Assembly (NCBI RefSeq): GCF_040448675.1 | Contig: NZ_CP159289.1 | Location: forward strand, 4,447,001-4,511,000 | Direction of reading: 5' to 3' | Length of the DNA stretch: 64,000 nt | Origin: Dyadobacter sp. 676 | Lineage (GTDB): Bacteria; Bacteroidota; Bacteroidia; Cytophagales; Spirosomataceae | Part shown: positions 53,898-62,333 of the stretch, piece after piece | Layout of the letters: each line of letters opens with the position of its first letter | Numbering within the stretch: the stretch's first letter is position 1 | The notes under the pieces: generated by a model | Database searches by the model: none | Seen by the model: only the letters and a program-made list of their open reading frames with translations | Told to the model about the DNA's origin: nothing | Made by a program: the position numbers and the translations under genes

Positions 53898-55454
53898 TCA
53901 CCGTTTCCGGTTCTTCATGCGGAGATACACCCCGTTTGTCCAGCCGAAGCCTTCCTGGATCTCGTATTCACCGCCACCGGCGATCAGATTGGTATCGGAA
54001 ACGTTGTATTTTTCAAGCATCTTACCCGAATGCCTGAATTCTTTCTCGATTAACCCCAGCCATTCATCGCTCAGTTCATTGGCCGTGCGGTGAAAGTTGT
54101 AGTTCCGCAACCCTTTGTAAACGATCCACTGGAGCGGTGCCCAGCCATTGGGCGCATCCCATTGCTGGCCGGTACGAACCATGGTCGTCAGTAACCCTCC
54201 CGACTTTAAAAAATTGAGCCGGATATAGGCACGCACATAATGCGAGTGCGGTTTCGGGGCGAGTTTGAAAAACAGCGGATACGCCCCCGCAATGGTGACG
54301 GCCCTCGTAAAATCCCGTTGTTTGAAGTCATAATCCATATAATAATGCCTCGATTCATCCCAAAAATAAGTTTGAATGGCAATGTTCCGTTGTCTGGCTT
54401 TTTCCTCGTAAAGTAAATGCAGCCGCCGGTTGTCGCATAACAAATAGGCCTCGGCCAATGCCTTTTCGAGATGGTGCATCAGACAATTCAAATCGATCGG
54501 GAGGATGTCCGTGGTGTGTATGGAAGCAAAATCGGTTTCATCCGCGAACCAGCGGCTGCTAAAATCCCAGCCCGACTCGGCCGCCGCGCGGATGTGCCGG
54601 TAAAGCTCGTCAGGCGGTGTACCATATTTATTCATAACTTCCCGGGCAAGATTGGTATCCTCGCTGTAAGACTCCGGGCGGGGCGTAGCCTTGTCGTCCC
54701 AATACCGGTTCAAAACAGCACCGCCGGGCAGATGCACGACGCGCCGGTAAGCTGTAAAAGGCTCCGAGGGTTCGTAGCCGCCGTCCATCCAGTAGTCATA
54801 TTCTTTCTGCATTTGAGGCAGGTATTTTTTCAACACCTTTTTCCCTTCTATTTCACTGAATAACCGCACCATCAGCGAGAAAAACGGTGGCTGCGAGCGG
54901 CTTAGATAGTAAGTCCGGTTGGCGGTCGGTATGAAGCCCAGCGTATCCACCAGATAGGCGAAGTTGTTGAGCATATGTTCGATCAGTTCAACACGACCCG
55001 ATTCTTTCAGGCCAAGCATCGTAAAATAGCTGTCCCAATAGTAAATCTCGCGGAAACGTCCGCCGGGAACCACATACGGGTGCGGGAGCGGGATCAGCGA
55101 GCCGCCCCGTTCCTGGCTTTCCGGCTGGCGCGTCAGTACCGACCAGAGCTTTCGTACATGTTCCGAAACGGGATCGTTTTTGTCGGAAACAAATTCCGAA
55201 GCAATATGCACCGGCATCCTGAAATGGTGCCGCACGAACGCCTCTATGTCGAAATCCGGATTGTTCTTTAAGCGGTGGTATTGTTCGATAATCAATACCG
55301 GGTCTTCCAGTGGAATGGCGTCGGCGAATGTCTTCGAATCGGAAAATATGTGGCTGCACTGCACGTCACGGAATAGCGTTCCGTACAACTCCTCGGGGGG
55401 AGATGTGAGGCTGGCCGTAAGTAAACGATGGAGCAACAAAACCGTACAAAACAA
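53898..55454 (-). CDS. treF: Trehalase, glycoside hydrolase family 37
   Basis: Splits trehalose to two glucose. About 518 residues. GH37 signatures are both present: PGGRFREIYYWDSYF (about 128) and QWDAPNGWAPLQW (about 431), plus SDSKTFADAIP near the start and DLNCLMHHLEKALAEAY in the catalytic barrel. The start is unusual: no ATG is in frame near it, and the frame opens at a stop at about 55484. A TTG at 55454 gives an N-terminus with a hydrophobic stretch (VLLLHRLLTASL), perhaps a signal peptide. It lies 29 bp after the M28 peptidase stop, so the two genes are co-transcribed. The gene symbol follows the cytosolic form but export is possible. Confidence 0.9.
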   Translation of the reverse strand: MFCTVLLLHRLLTASLTSPPEELYGTLFRDVQCSHIFSDSKTFADAIPLEDPVLIIEQYHRLKNNPDFDIEAFVRHHFRMPVHIASEFVSDKNDPVSEHVRKLWSVLTRQPESQERGGSLIPLPHPYVVPGGRFREIYYWDSYFTMLGLKESGRVELIEHMLNNFAYLVDTLGFIPTANRTYYLSRSQPPFFSLMVRLFSEIEGKKVLKKYLPQMQKEYDYWMDGGYEPSEPFTAYRRVVHLPGGAVLNRYWDDKATPRPESYSEDTNLAREVMNKYGTPPDELYRHIRAAAESGWDFSSRWFADETDFASIHTTDILPIDLNCLMHHLEKALAEAYLLCDNRRLHLLYEEKARQRNIAIQTYFWDESRHYYMDYDFKQRDFTRAVTIAGAYPLFFKLAPKPHSHYVRAYIRLNFLKSGGLLTTMVRTGQQWDAPNGWAPLQWIVYKGLRNYNFHRTANELSDEWLGLIEKEFRHSGKMLEKYNVSDTNLIAGGGEYEIQEGFGWTNGVYLRMKNRKR

Positions 55455-55483
55455 ACTGACTTTAAAGGGTTTCCCGAAAGGAT

Positions 55484-56425
55484 TTATTTAACTTCTGTGA
55501 ATTTAAGTTTGGGTAATAACATCGCATTTTCGATCAGTTTTATCTGAATACCAAGGATACCGGCCTCGGCATTCACATCGATTTTTTCCACGTCGTCGGT
55601 TGGCTTGTGGTAGTCGTCGTGGCCGCCGGTATGGAAAAACAGCACCGGGATTTGTTTGGCGTAAAACGACCCGTGGTCCGAGCCGCCGCTTCCCGCATTA
55701 TCGGTAAAAAATTTTGTTTCACTTTTCACATCCTTGAAAATCGCCGGCCATTCGGCGCTGGTACCGTAGCCGCCTATACCCACGCCCCGGCCCGGATCGT
55801 ACCGGCCGATCATATCCATGTTCGACATGAAATTGATCCCGGACAGCGGTAATGTCGGGTTATTAACAAAATAACGCGAGCCGACGAGTCCCAGTTCTTC
55901 CGCACCGAATGCGATAAAAAGGAAATTGTAAGGCTCCTTTTTGCCATTTTCTGAAAAATACCGCGCCAGTTCGAGCAAACCGGCCACACCCGACGCATTG
56001 TCGTCGGCACCGTTGTGGATCTGGCCTTCGGGCTTGTCGGCCTTGGAACTGCCCTGGCGGCCGAGGCCAAGGTGGTCGAAATGAGCACCTATGACGATGG
56101 TATACTGCGCCCCGTTGTCGAGAAAACCGATCACATTCCGCGCCTCGCGAACGCTGTCGGGGACTACGACGCGCCTGATTTTCGCCGTGAAAGGCTGGTA
56201 ATAGCCGTCGGTTCCTTTGGGTAAAAGATGGTACTTTTTGAATTGTTTCGCCACATATTTCGCGGCTTTTTCGTTCTCCTTGCTGCCGGTGCCGCGGCCT
56301 TTCATTTTATCAGAAGCGAGGTAGGAAATGTGTTTGCGGATGATTTCCGGAGAGGGTGCAACGGACTGTCCGGATGCCTGCAAACCGCCCAGAACGAGCA
56401 ACAGGCTGTAAAAAAGGATTCTCAT
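55484..56425 (-). CDS. M28-family zinc metallopeptidase, exported
   Basis: A 313-residue exported aminopeptidase-like enzyme. Signal peptide MRILFYSLLLVLGGLQASGQ; then ISYLASDKMKGRGTGSKEN, typical of bacterial M28 proteins. Di-zinc ligands: HFDHLGLG (His), NGADDNASG (bridging Asp), FGAEELGLVGS (Glu-Glu), MDMIGR (Asp), and HTGGHDDYHKPTDD (His). Start at 56425 begins the signal peptide; an upstream ATG at 56512 would add a non-homologous 29 residues. It has a TATCTTTG -7 box 22 bp upstream of the start and leads the transcript into treF. Confidence 0.95.
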   Translation of the reverse strand: MRILFYSLLLVLGGLQASGQSVAPSPEIIRKHISYLASDKMKGRGTGSKENEKAAKYVAKQFKKYHLLPKGTDGYYQPFTAKIRRVVVPDSVREARNVIGFLDNGAQYTIVIGAHFDHLGLGRQGSSKADKPEGQIHNGADDNASGVAGLLELARYFSENGKKEPYNFLFIAFGAEELGLVGSRYFVNNPTLPLSGINFMSNMDMIGRYDPGRGVGIGGYGTSAEWPAIFKDVKSETKFFTDNAGSGGSDHGSFYAKQIPVLFFHTGGHDDYHKPTDDVEKIDVNAEAGILGIQIKLIENAMLLPKLKFTEVK

Positions 56426-56447
56426 TAGATTCAAAATAGTTAAGGGG

Positions 56448-56455
56448 CAAAGATA
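56448..56455 (-). promoter_or_regulatory. Candidate -7 box for the M28 peptidase-trehalase unit
   Basis: On the minus strand this reads TATCTTTG, followed by C, 22 bp before the M28 ATG. No clear TTTG at -33. Confidence 0.5.
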
Positions 56456-56495
56456 CGCTGCGGTGGTTCGGAAGGCGACAGAATTTTTCCATTTA

Positions 56496-56527
56496 TTTGT
56501 ATTTTCAGGCATCCGGGCTTAATATTG
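56496..56527 (+). promoter_or_regulatory. Candidate metX promoter (TTTG-N20-TAATATTG)
   Basis: TTTG at 56496-56499 and TAATATTG (one mismatch to TAnnTTTG) at 56520-56527 with 20 bp between. It lies just upstream of the riboswitch, giving a leader of about 270 bases. Confidence 0.55.
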
Positions 56528-56559
56528 CACCATCAATCAATTGCTTCCCTGAACGGCGG

Positions 56560-56672
56560 TTGATTTATAAAGAAGAGGCGAGAGAATGGGCTCAACGAAC
56601 CTCTGGCAACCTGCTACCACATCGGAGAAAGGTGCTAATTCCCACCTAAGTTATTAGGAGATATAAAATCAA
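56560..56672 (+). ncRNA. SAM riboswitch (S-box/SAM-I type) upstream of metX
   Basis: The closing stem P1 pairs TTGATTTATA (56560-56569) with TATAAAATCAA (56662-56672; one bulged A). Inside are the conserved SAM-I elements GAGGCGAGAG, GGGCTC, CTCTGGCAACC, AAAGGTGCTAATTCC and AGGAGATA. The order and spacing match the S-box consensus. It precedes metX by about 130 bp, so SAM should lower expression of this methionine-synthesis gene. The expression platform is not certain; one hairpin follows at 56731. Confidence 0.9.
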
Positions 56673-56730
56673 TTCGTGTGCTCTTACAGTTAGAAATTTC
56701 CGTAAGCCGATTGGCTTTAGTCTCGCAGCT

Positions 56731-56757
56731 ACAACCGAAAATTTGTATTTCGGCTGT
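56731..56757 (+). terminator. Possible riboswitch expression-platform hairpin
   Basis: ACAACCGAAAAT (56731-56742) pairs imperfectly with ATTTCGGCTGT (56747-56757) around TTGT, followed by CTATTTTA. It could end transcription when SAM is bound. A smaller hairpin AAGCC-GATT-GGCTT precedes it. Pairing is imperfect, so confidence is low. Confidence 0.35.
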
Positions 56758-56800
56758 CTATTTTACCATGTGTTGAATTTAACCACCTGCTGTGGCACTT

Positions 56801-57853
56801 ATGCAAGCGGAACAGAAGATTTTTAAATATCCCTATCCTTACGCGCTCGAAATGGGCGGCGAGCTGCCGGGGTTTGAACTCGCATACACTACACACGGAG
56901 AAAGAAACGCCAGCGATACCAACATCGTCTGGATCTGCCATGCGCTCACGGGCAGCTCCAACGCCGCCGACTGGTGGGACGGGCTGGTAGGAGAGGGTAA
57001 ATATTTCAATCCCGGGCAGCATTTTATTATCTGCGCCAATGTGCTCGGTTCGGCTTACGGCTCCACGGGACCGTTGTCTGTCGATCCGCGTACCAACCGG
57101 CCCTACTACCGTAATTTCCCGACGATTACCGTGCGCGACGTAGTAGGGACGCTGGATTTGCTCCGGCAGGAACTGGCGATCGACAGGATTAAAATCTGCA
57201 TTGGCGGGTCCCTCGGCGGCCAGCAGGCGTTGGAATGGGCGGTTGAAAAACCGGATTTGTTCGAAGAGCTGATCCTGATCGCTTCCAATGCATTGCATTC
57301 GCCCTGGGGTATCGCGTTCAACGAATCGCAGCGGATGGCTATCGAAGCCGACCCTACCTATACCGATGAAAGTCCGGACGCGGGTGCGATGGGCATGCGC
57401 GCGGCGCGGTCGATTGCATTGCTTTCGTACCGTAATTATGATACTTATAATTTTACACAGGCGCGCGACAATCCGGACCAGATCGACGATTTTCGTGCCT
57501 CGTCCTACCAGCAATACCAAGGCGACAAGTTTGTGAAGCGTTTCAATGCATTCTCCTACTGGGTGCTTTCCAAAATCATGGATTCGCACAATGTGGGCCG
57601 CAACCGCGGGGGAATCGTGCACGCGCTGGGGCTGGTGAAGGCAAAAACGCTCGTATTGGGTATCAAATCCGACCTGCTTTTCCCGCTTTCGGAGCAGCAG
57701 TTCCTGGCAAAGCATATTCCCGACGCCGCATTTCAGGAAATCGATTCACTTTACGGGCACGACGGCTTCCTGATCGAGTACAAACAGCTGACGCAGGTAA
57801 TCAGGGCATGGCAGGAAACGAACGGGCAGTTACAGATGGCGCGCATCCGGTGA
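56801..57853 (+). CDS. metX: Homoserine O-acetyltransferase
   Basis: Alpha/beta-hydrolase enzyme that acetylates homoserine in methionine synthesis; about 350 residues. Conserved start of domain GFELAYTTHGE, HALTGSSNAADWW, nucleophile Ser in GGSLGGQQALEWA (about 137), catalytic Asp in GIKSDLLFP (about 290) and His in YGHDGFLIEY (about 319). The acetyl- rather than succinyl-transfer assignment rests on overall MetX type. The ATG at 56801 is preferred; GTG at 56792 would add three residues. Controlled by the SAM riboswitch above and ended by a strong terminator. Confidence 0.95.
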   Translation: MQAEQKIFKYPYPYALEMGGELPGFELAYTTHGERNASDTNIVWICHALTGSSNAADWWDGLVGEGKYFNPGQHFIICANVLGSAYGSTGPLSVDPRTNRPYYRNFPTITVRDVVGTLDLLRQELAIDRIKICIGGSLGGQQALEWAVEKPDLFEELILIASNALHSPWGIAFNESQRMAIEADPTYTDESPDAGAMGMRAARSIALLSYRNYDTYNFTQARDNPDQIDDFRASSYQQYQGDKFVKRFNAFSYWVLSKIMDSHNVGRNRGGIVHALGLVKAKTLVLGIKSDLLFPLSEQQFLAKHIPDAAFQEIDSLYGHDGFLIEYKQLTQVIRAWQETNGQLQMARIR

Positions 57854-57870
57854 CATATCCTGATATTCAA

Positions 57871-57913
57871 AAAGCCAAACTCCCGATCGGTCACCGGTCG
57901 GGAGTTTGGCTTT
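57871..57913. terminator. Strong bidirectional terminator between metX and the GDPD gene
   Basis: AAAGCCAAACTCCCGATCGG (57871-57890) pairs with CCGGTCGGGAGTTTGGCTTT (57894-57913), one G-U pair only, around TCA. A-run before and T-run after make it usable for both convergent genes. Confidence 0.9.
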
Positions 57914-57932
57914 TTAAGGTATTTCAAAAATA

Positions 57933-58703
57933 TTACTTCGAAAGGCTCAGTAAAAGCTCGGGTTCGTTGGTAGTAATGTAGTCCACGTCTTTTTCGAGGA
58001 AGTATTTCAAATCTGCTTCGTCGTTGACTGTCCACACATTGGTGGTCAGCTTTTTCTGCCGCATTGCCGGGATGTAATCCTCTTTTTTCTTCAAAACGCT
58101 GAAATGGTAGTCGATACCGTCCAGACCTGCCGCCTGGATTTCGTCCGGGGTTTTATCGCCGTTCAGATATTCCACGTGCGCTTTGGGGGCGAGTTCTTTC
58201 ACCTTCAAACACACATCCCAGCTGAATGCGATATAGTCGGTAATTTTCTCGACCTTCATTTTCTTCACCAGTTCCACACATTTGGTCGCCAATGCCAACG
58301 AGCGCTCCTTACTGATTTTGGAAGTTTTGATTTCCAGTATCAAACGTGTCTTCTTTTGCTTCGAACCGGCTTTGAGATAGGCTTCCAAAGTAGGCAGCGG
58401 CTCGCCGTTTGCCAATTTGATCTTCGAAAGCTCGGCCGAATTCGTTGTTTCGATATTCGTTCCCTGAATAGAATGGTCGTGCAGGACATATAAAACGGAA
58501 TCGGCCGACATATGCACGTCGAATTCGCTGCCATAGCAGCCTAGTTTGATCGCATGTTCCAGCGCGCCGATCGAGTTTTCGGTCGCGCCGGTGTTTTTCC
58601 ACGCGCCGCGGTGCGCGATCACCTTGTTTTTCTTTTGAGACATTCCTTCCAAAGACACCAGGCTCATCAGCCCGATCGCAAGCATTAAAAATCCTTTTTT
58701 CAT
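57933..58703 (-). CDS. Glycerophosphodiester phosphodiesterase, exported
   Basis: A 256-residue GDPD-family enzyme that cleaves glycerophosphodiesters to glycerol-3-phosphate and an alcohol. Signal peptide KKGFLMLAIGLMSLVSLEGM. The catalytic block is VIAHRGAWKNTGATENSIGA (His, Glu), followed by GSEFDVHMSADSVLYVLHDH (Asp/His) and LILEIKTS. C-terminal WTVNDEADLKYFLEKDVDYI is the usual GDPD end. Start at 58703 begins the signal peptide; an upstream ATG at 58742 is less likely. Confidence 0.93.
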   Translation of the reverse strand: MKKGFLMLAIGLMSLVSLEGMSQKKNKVIAHRGAWKNTGATENSIGALEHAIKLGCYGSEFDVHMSADSVLYVLHDHSIQGTNIETTNSAELSKIKLANGEPLPTLEAYLKAGSKQKKTRLILEIKTSKISKERSLALATKCVELVKKMKVEKITDYIAFSWDVCLKVKELAPKAHVEYLNGDKTPDEIQAAGLDGIDYHFSVLKKKEDYIPAMRQKKLTTNVWTVNDEADLKYFLEKDVDYITTNEPELLLSLSK

Positions 58704-58821
58704 TGTATCCAAATTAAAACTTCTTTTTAAAAGACATTTCACGGAATGTTTTACCCCAGCGAGGCAAAACAGCGGCGAAATTACGGCAAGACAGGGCGTG
58801 GACTGTTAGCATAATATTAAG

Positions 58822-61137
58822 TTATGCCGACGCCTCATGCCGTGTGACTGTCAGGATCACCATTTTGGAAGTAGGTGTGTTGCTCTTTTCCGCTACGCTC
58901 GTAAGGGGTACCAGCACATTGGTTTCTGGAAAATAGGTTGCCGTGCATTGCTCCGGAATCGGATACTCGACTACCACAAACTGGCGCGCCACACGGTCTA
59001 CGCCGTCGTAACGGTTATGCAAATCCACCAGGTCGCCGTTTTTCAGGTTGCGTCGCTGCATGTCCTTCGCATTCATTAAAATAACCCGCCGTTCATTGTA
59101 AATACCCCGGTACCGGTCGTTCAGGCCGTAGATGGTCGTATTGAACTGATCGTGGCTGCGGATGGTCATCATCATGAGTTCGTCGTTTTTCAGATCGGGC
59201 ACCTGCGGCTCCGCGATATGGAAATGTGCCTTGCCCGTGGGCGTGTCGAAACTCCCCGCACGGTTGCAGTTGGGCAAATAGAAACCTCCCGGCTGCCTTA
59301 CGCGTTCGTTATAATCGGTAAAGCCGGGAATAGTACGTTCAATATCGCTTCTGATCAGATCGTAATCTTCGATGTACCTGTCCCAATGAACCATGCTCCG
59401 CGTACCCAGCGTCGTTTTCGCAAGCCTGCAAACGATCTCCGGTTCGCTCAAAAGCTGGTCTGAAACAGGTTCCAGCACTCCCCTGGATAATTGAACCACG
59501 CCCATTGAATTCTCGCACGACACAAACCGGTTCTCGCCATTGCGCATGTCTTTGTCGCTCCGGCCGAGGCAGGGCAGGATCAATGCTTCTTCGCCGTGCA
59601 CGAGGTGGCTGCGGTTGAGTTTGGTCGATACATGGACGGTAAGCCGGCATTTTCGCAATGCTTCGGCGGTAAAGCGGGTGTCGGGTGTGGCCGAAAGAAA
59701 ATTGCCGCCCATCGCAAAGAATACCTTCGCGTTACCGGCGTGCATGGCTTTAATGCATTCTACCACATCATACCCGTGTTTCCGCGGTGGCGCGAAACGA
59801 AAATTCCTTTCAATCGAATCGAGCAGTTTTTCCGTCGGGCGCTCGAAGATGCCCATGGTGCGGTCGCCCTGGACGTTGCTATGGCCGCGTACCGGGCAGG
59901 TGCCGGCACCCGGTTTTCCGATACTGCCTTTCAGCAGCAACAGGTTTACGATTTCCTTGATAGTCGCTACCGCGTTTTTGTGCTGCGTAAGCCCCATTGC
60001 CCAGCAGGCGATGATCCTGCGCTTGCCCGCGAGCACCCGCGCGGCCTCCTGCACCTGTACGTAAGGCACGCCCGCCTGCACGGCAAGCTGCTGGGCGTTG
60101 TAGCGTTTCAGATCTTGCAGGTAGCCGGCAGCGCCGGTTGTATGCTGCTCGATAAAATGCCGGTCAAAAACGGTTCCGGGGTTCTTTTCCTCTTCTTCCA
60201 GCAGAATGCGCATTATGGCTTTGAGCAATGCCATATCGCCGTTGATCTTCACTTGCAGGAAAATATCGGTCAGGGCGGGCTTGTAGCCGAGCACCCCGGC
60301 GACGGTCTGCGGATTGCTGAACCCCATCAGCCCGGTTTCCGGCAGCGGGTTAATAGAAATAATAGTTGCGCCGTGCGCCCTGGCCTTTTGCAATGCGGTG
60401 AGCATGCGTGGGTGGTTAGTGCCGGGGTTTTGGCCGAGAATCATGATCGCCTCGGCCTGATAGAAATCGTTGAGCGTTACCGAGCCTTTGCCAATTCCCA
60501 GCGATTCACCGAGTGCAGTGCCGCTGCTTTCGTGGCACATATTGCTGCAATCGGGCAGGTTATTGGTCCCGTATTCCCTCACAAAGAGCTGGTAAAGAAA
60601 TGCCGCCTCGTTGCTGGTGCGGCCGGAGGTGTAAAACACGGCCTGGTCGGGCGAATCCAGGAGATTCAGTTCTTTTCCTATTATTTCGAAAGCGGCGTCC
60701 CAGGTAATGGGCTGGTAATGCGTGCCCCCCGCGGGTAAATGCATAGGTTGGGCAATGCGTCCCTTGCCACCGATTTCATAATCGGAGAGGTTTCCCAACT
60801 CCCGCACCGAATGCTGCGAAAAAAAATCTGCGGTCAGTTTTTTGGCGGTCGCTTCTTCCGCAACGGCCCTGGCGCCGTTCTCGCAATATTCGGCGATTCC
60901 CGAACGCTCGTCGTCCGGATCGGGCCATGCGCAGCTGGGGCAGTCGAAGCCGCCTTTCTGGTTGAGGTTAAACAACGCTTTCATGCCGCGTTGGAAGCCT
61001 GCTTCGCTGACGGTCATTTCCAGCGCGGAAACTACCGCCGGAATGCCTGCGGCCACTTTTTTGATATTGCCTTTTTTCAAACCGGTGAGCTTCTCCGGAT
61101 TTTCGGCACCTGGGATCGGAAGCGGGCTTTCGGACAT
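58822..61137 (-). CDS. YdeP/FdhF-like molybdopterin oxidoreductase
   Basis: A 771-residue molybdopterin-guanine-dinucleotide enzyme of the FdhF/YdeP group. The N-terminus has only two Cys (FDCPSCAWPDPDDE, about 64-77) rather than a full 4Fe-4S set, as in YdeP relatives. Cofactor and active regions include SGRTSNEAAFLYQLFVREYG, NMCHESSGTALGESLGIGKG, GQNPGTNHPRML, the middle domain ACWAMGLTQHKNAVATI and C-terminal MoCo domain TIRSHDQFNTTIYGLNDRYR. Substrate is unknown; E. coli YdeP is linked to acid resistance. It ends a four-gene operon: mobA (makes the cofactor nucleotide), fdhD (sulfur transfer to Mo) and a DUF7009 gene precede it with 2-3-bp gaps or overlap. Confidence 0.92.
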   Translation of the reverse strand: MSESPLPIPGAENPEKLTGLKKGNIKKVAAGIPAVVSALEMTVSEAGFQRGMKALFNLNQKGGFDCPSCAWPDPDDERSGIAEYCENGARAVAEEATAKKLTADFFSQHSVRELGNLSDYEIGGKGRIAQPMHLPAGGTHYQPITWDAAFEIIGKELNLLDSPDQAVFYTSGRTSNEAAFLYQLFVREYGTNNLPDCSNMCHESSGTALGESLGIGKGSVTLNDFYQAEAIMILGQNPGTNHPRMLTALQKARAHGATIISINPLPETGLMGFSNPQTVAGVLGYKPALTDIFLQVKINGDMALLKAIMRILLEEEEKNPGTVFDRHFIEQHTTGAAGYLQDLKRYNAQQLAVQAGVPYVQVQEAARVLAGKRRIIACWAMGLTQHKNAVATIKEIVNLLLLKGSIGKPGAGTCPVRGHSNVQGDRTMGIFERPTEKLLDSIERNFRFAPPRKHGYDVVECIKAMHAGNAKVFFAMGGNFLSATPDTRFTAEALRKCRLTVHVSTKLNRSHLVHGEEALILPCLGRSDKDMRNGENRFVSCENSMGVVQLSRGVLEPVSDQLLSEPEIVCRLAKTTLGTRSMVHWDRYIEDYDLIRSDIERTIPGFTDYNERVRQPGGFYLPNCNRAGSFDTPTGKAHFHIAEPQVPDLKNDELMMMTIRSHDQFNTTIYGLNDRYRGIYNERRVILMNAKDMQRRNLKNGDLVDLHNRYDGVDRVARQFVVVEYPIPEQCTATYFPETNVLVPLTSVAEKSNTPTSKMVILTVTRHEASA

Positions 61138-61140
61138 AGT

Positions 61141-61503
61141 TTAGCAGGTTTTGGGATTGTCGTAATTGTCGGACTGGTCTTCGCGGACGTTATCCAGACA
61201 TTTAAAATCTTTTTCAATCAGGAGATATAACGAACCGCCGTCGGGCAGTGGCATATGTTCCTCGAATCCGACAGTATCGTTGTCGGCCCAGCCTTCAAGC
61301 AGCGTGGCCGGGATTTCCAGCATGATTTTATTCCGGTCAAAGCGGGCCTGCAACCCGGTACCATCCGATTTTTGCACTGCATAGCCCAATTGCGCCGGGC
61401 CGAAATCGGTCGTTTCTTCCAGGTATCCTTCCTTTTCGAGCTTGCCGACCTCCGTTTTGGAAAGCCTGAAACGCACCGAGTTCCTGTGAATGCGGATTTT
61501 CAT
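61141..61503 (-). CDS. DUF7009-family small protein in molybdoenzyme operon
   Basis: A 120-residue cytosolic protein: MKIRIHRNSVRFRLSKTEVG at the start, ARFDRNKIMLEIPATLLEGW in the middle and a C-terminal Cys (DNYDNPKTC). It fits the uncharacterised DUF7009 family. It lies between fdhD (2-bp gap upstream) and the YdeP-like enzyme (3-bp gap downstream), so a role in that enzyme's maturation or as a subunit is a reasonable guess. No motif shows a biochemical activity. Confidence 0.8.
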   Translation of the reverse strand: MKIRIHRNSVRFRLSKTEVGKLEKEGYLEETTDFGPAQLGYAVQKSDGTGLQARFDRNKIMLEIPATLLEGWADNDTVGFEEHMPLPDGGSLYLLIEKDFKCLDNVREDQSDNYDNPKTC

Positions 61504-61505
61504 AG

Positions 61506-62333
61506 TTATAGTATCCGGTGATAACCGGTATAAATGTTGAATTTATCTTTTTTGAGAAAACCTGCCAGTGTAATGCCGCTTTCTTCCGCGAGTTGCACGG
61601 CGAGGCTGGAAGGCGCGCCTATTGCCGCGATCATTCCGATGCCCGCCATGGTTGCTTTTTGAATGAGTTCGAAACTCGCCCGGCCGCTCAGGAGGAGAAT
61701 ATGTTTGTGAAGCGGCAGTTGGTCGGCCAGCAATGCGGTACCAATAACTTTGTCCAGCGCATTATGCCGTCCTACGTCTTCACGCAGCATTAAAAACTGC
61801 CCCGAAACGTCGAACAGCGCCGAAGCATGTAGCCCGCCGGTGGTTTCGAATGTATTCTGGTGCCGGACAATCTGCTCCCCAAGCTGGTACAACAGGTCTT
61901 TTTTCAAAACCCAGCCTTCCTGCGCATTGGCGTAAACCGACTTCGTTTTAATCGCATCGATGCTGGCTTTGCCGCAAACGCCGCAGCTGGAAGTAGTGTA
62001 GAAGTTACGTTCCAGCGAGCCTAGTTTCGGTTCGAAACCTGCGGAGAAAGTGACTATGACCCGGTTTTCATCGAATGGTGATTGCGAGATGTCGTCGATC
62101 TGGCTTTTGGAATGGATAATGCCTTCTGTGAACAAAAAACCGGCGGCGAGTTCACGGTCATCTCCGGGCGTCCGCATCGTTACCGAAATGCTTTTGCGCT
62201 CTTTTCTCCCGGCCGACTGAAATGCAATTTGTATTTCGAGCGGCTCTTCAACAGCCAGCTGGTCGTCGAGAGTTTCGGCCTCTGTCCCGTTGATACGGGT
62301 GATTTTATGGCTGGTTATCGGACTGGTCTCCAT
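61506..62333 (-). CDS. fdhD: Formate dehydrogenase accessory sulfurtransferase FdhD
   Basis: FdhD delivers sulfur from a cysteine desulfurase to the molybdenum cofactor of FdhF-like enzymes; 275 residues. The essential CxxC is SCGVCGKAS (about 117-120), with ELAAGFLFTEGII and LREDVGRHNALDKVIG also characteristic, and SGRASFELIQKATMAGI. It overlaps the end of mobA by 29 bp and is followed directly by the DUF7009 gene and the YdeP-like oxidoreductase, its likely client. Confidence 0.96.
   Translation of the reverse strand: METSPITSHKITRINGTEAETLDDQLAVEEPLEIQIAFQSAGRKERKSISVTMRTPGDDRELAAGFLFTEGIIHSKSQIDDISQSPFDENRVIVTFSAGFEPKLGSLERNFYTTSSCGVCGKASIDAIKTKSVYANAQEGWVLKKDLLYQLGEQIVRHQNTFETTGGLHASALFDVSGQFLMLREDVGRHNALDKVIGTALLADQLPLHKHILLLSGRASFELIQKATMAGIGMIAAIGAPSSLAVQLAEESGITLAGFLKKDKFNIYTGYHRIL

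Noticed and set aside
56729..57715. 328-codon open frame antisense to metX
   Set aside because: Covers conserved metX motifs on the opposite strand; composition is that of a shadow frame.
59596..60738. 380-codon open frame antisense to the YdeP-like gene
   Set aside because: Lies inside the molybdopterin enzyme whose motifs are all on the other strand; no own signals.
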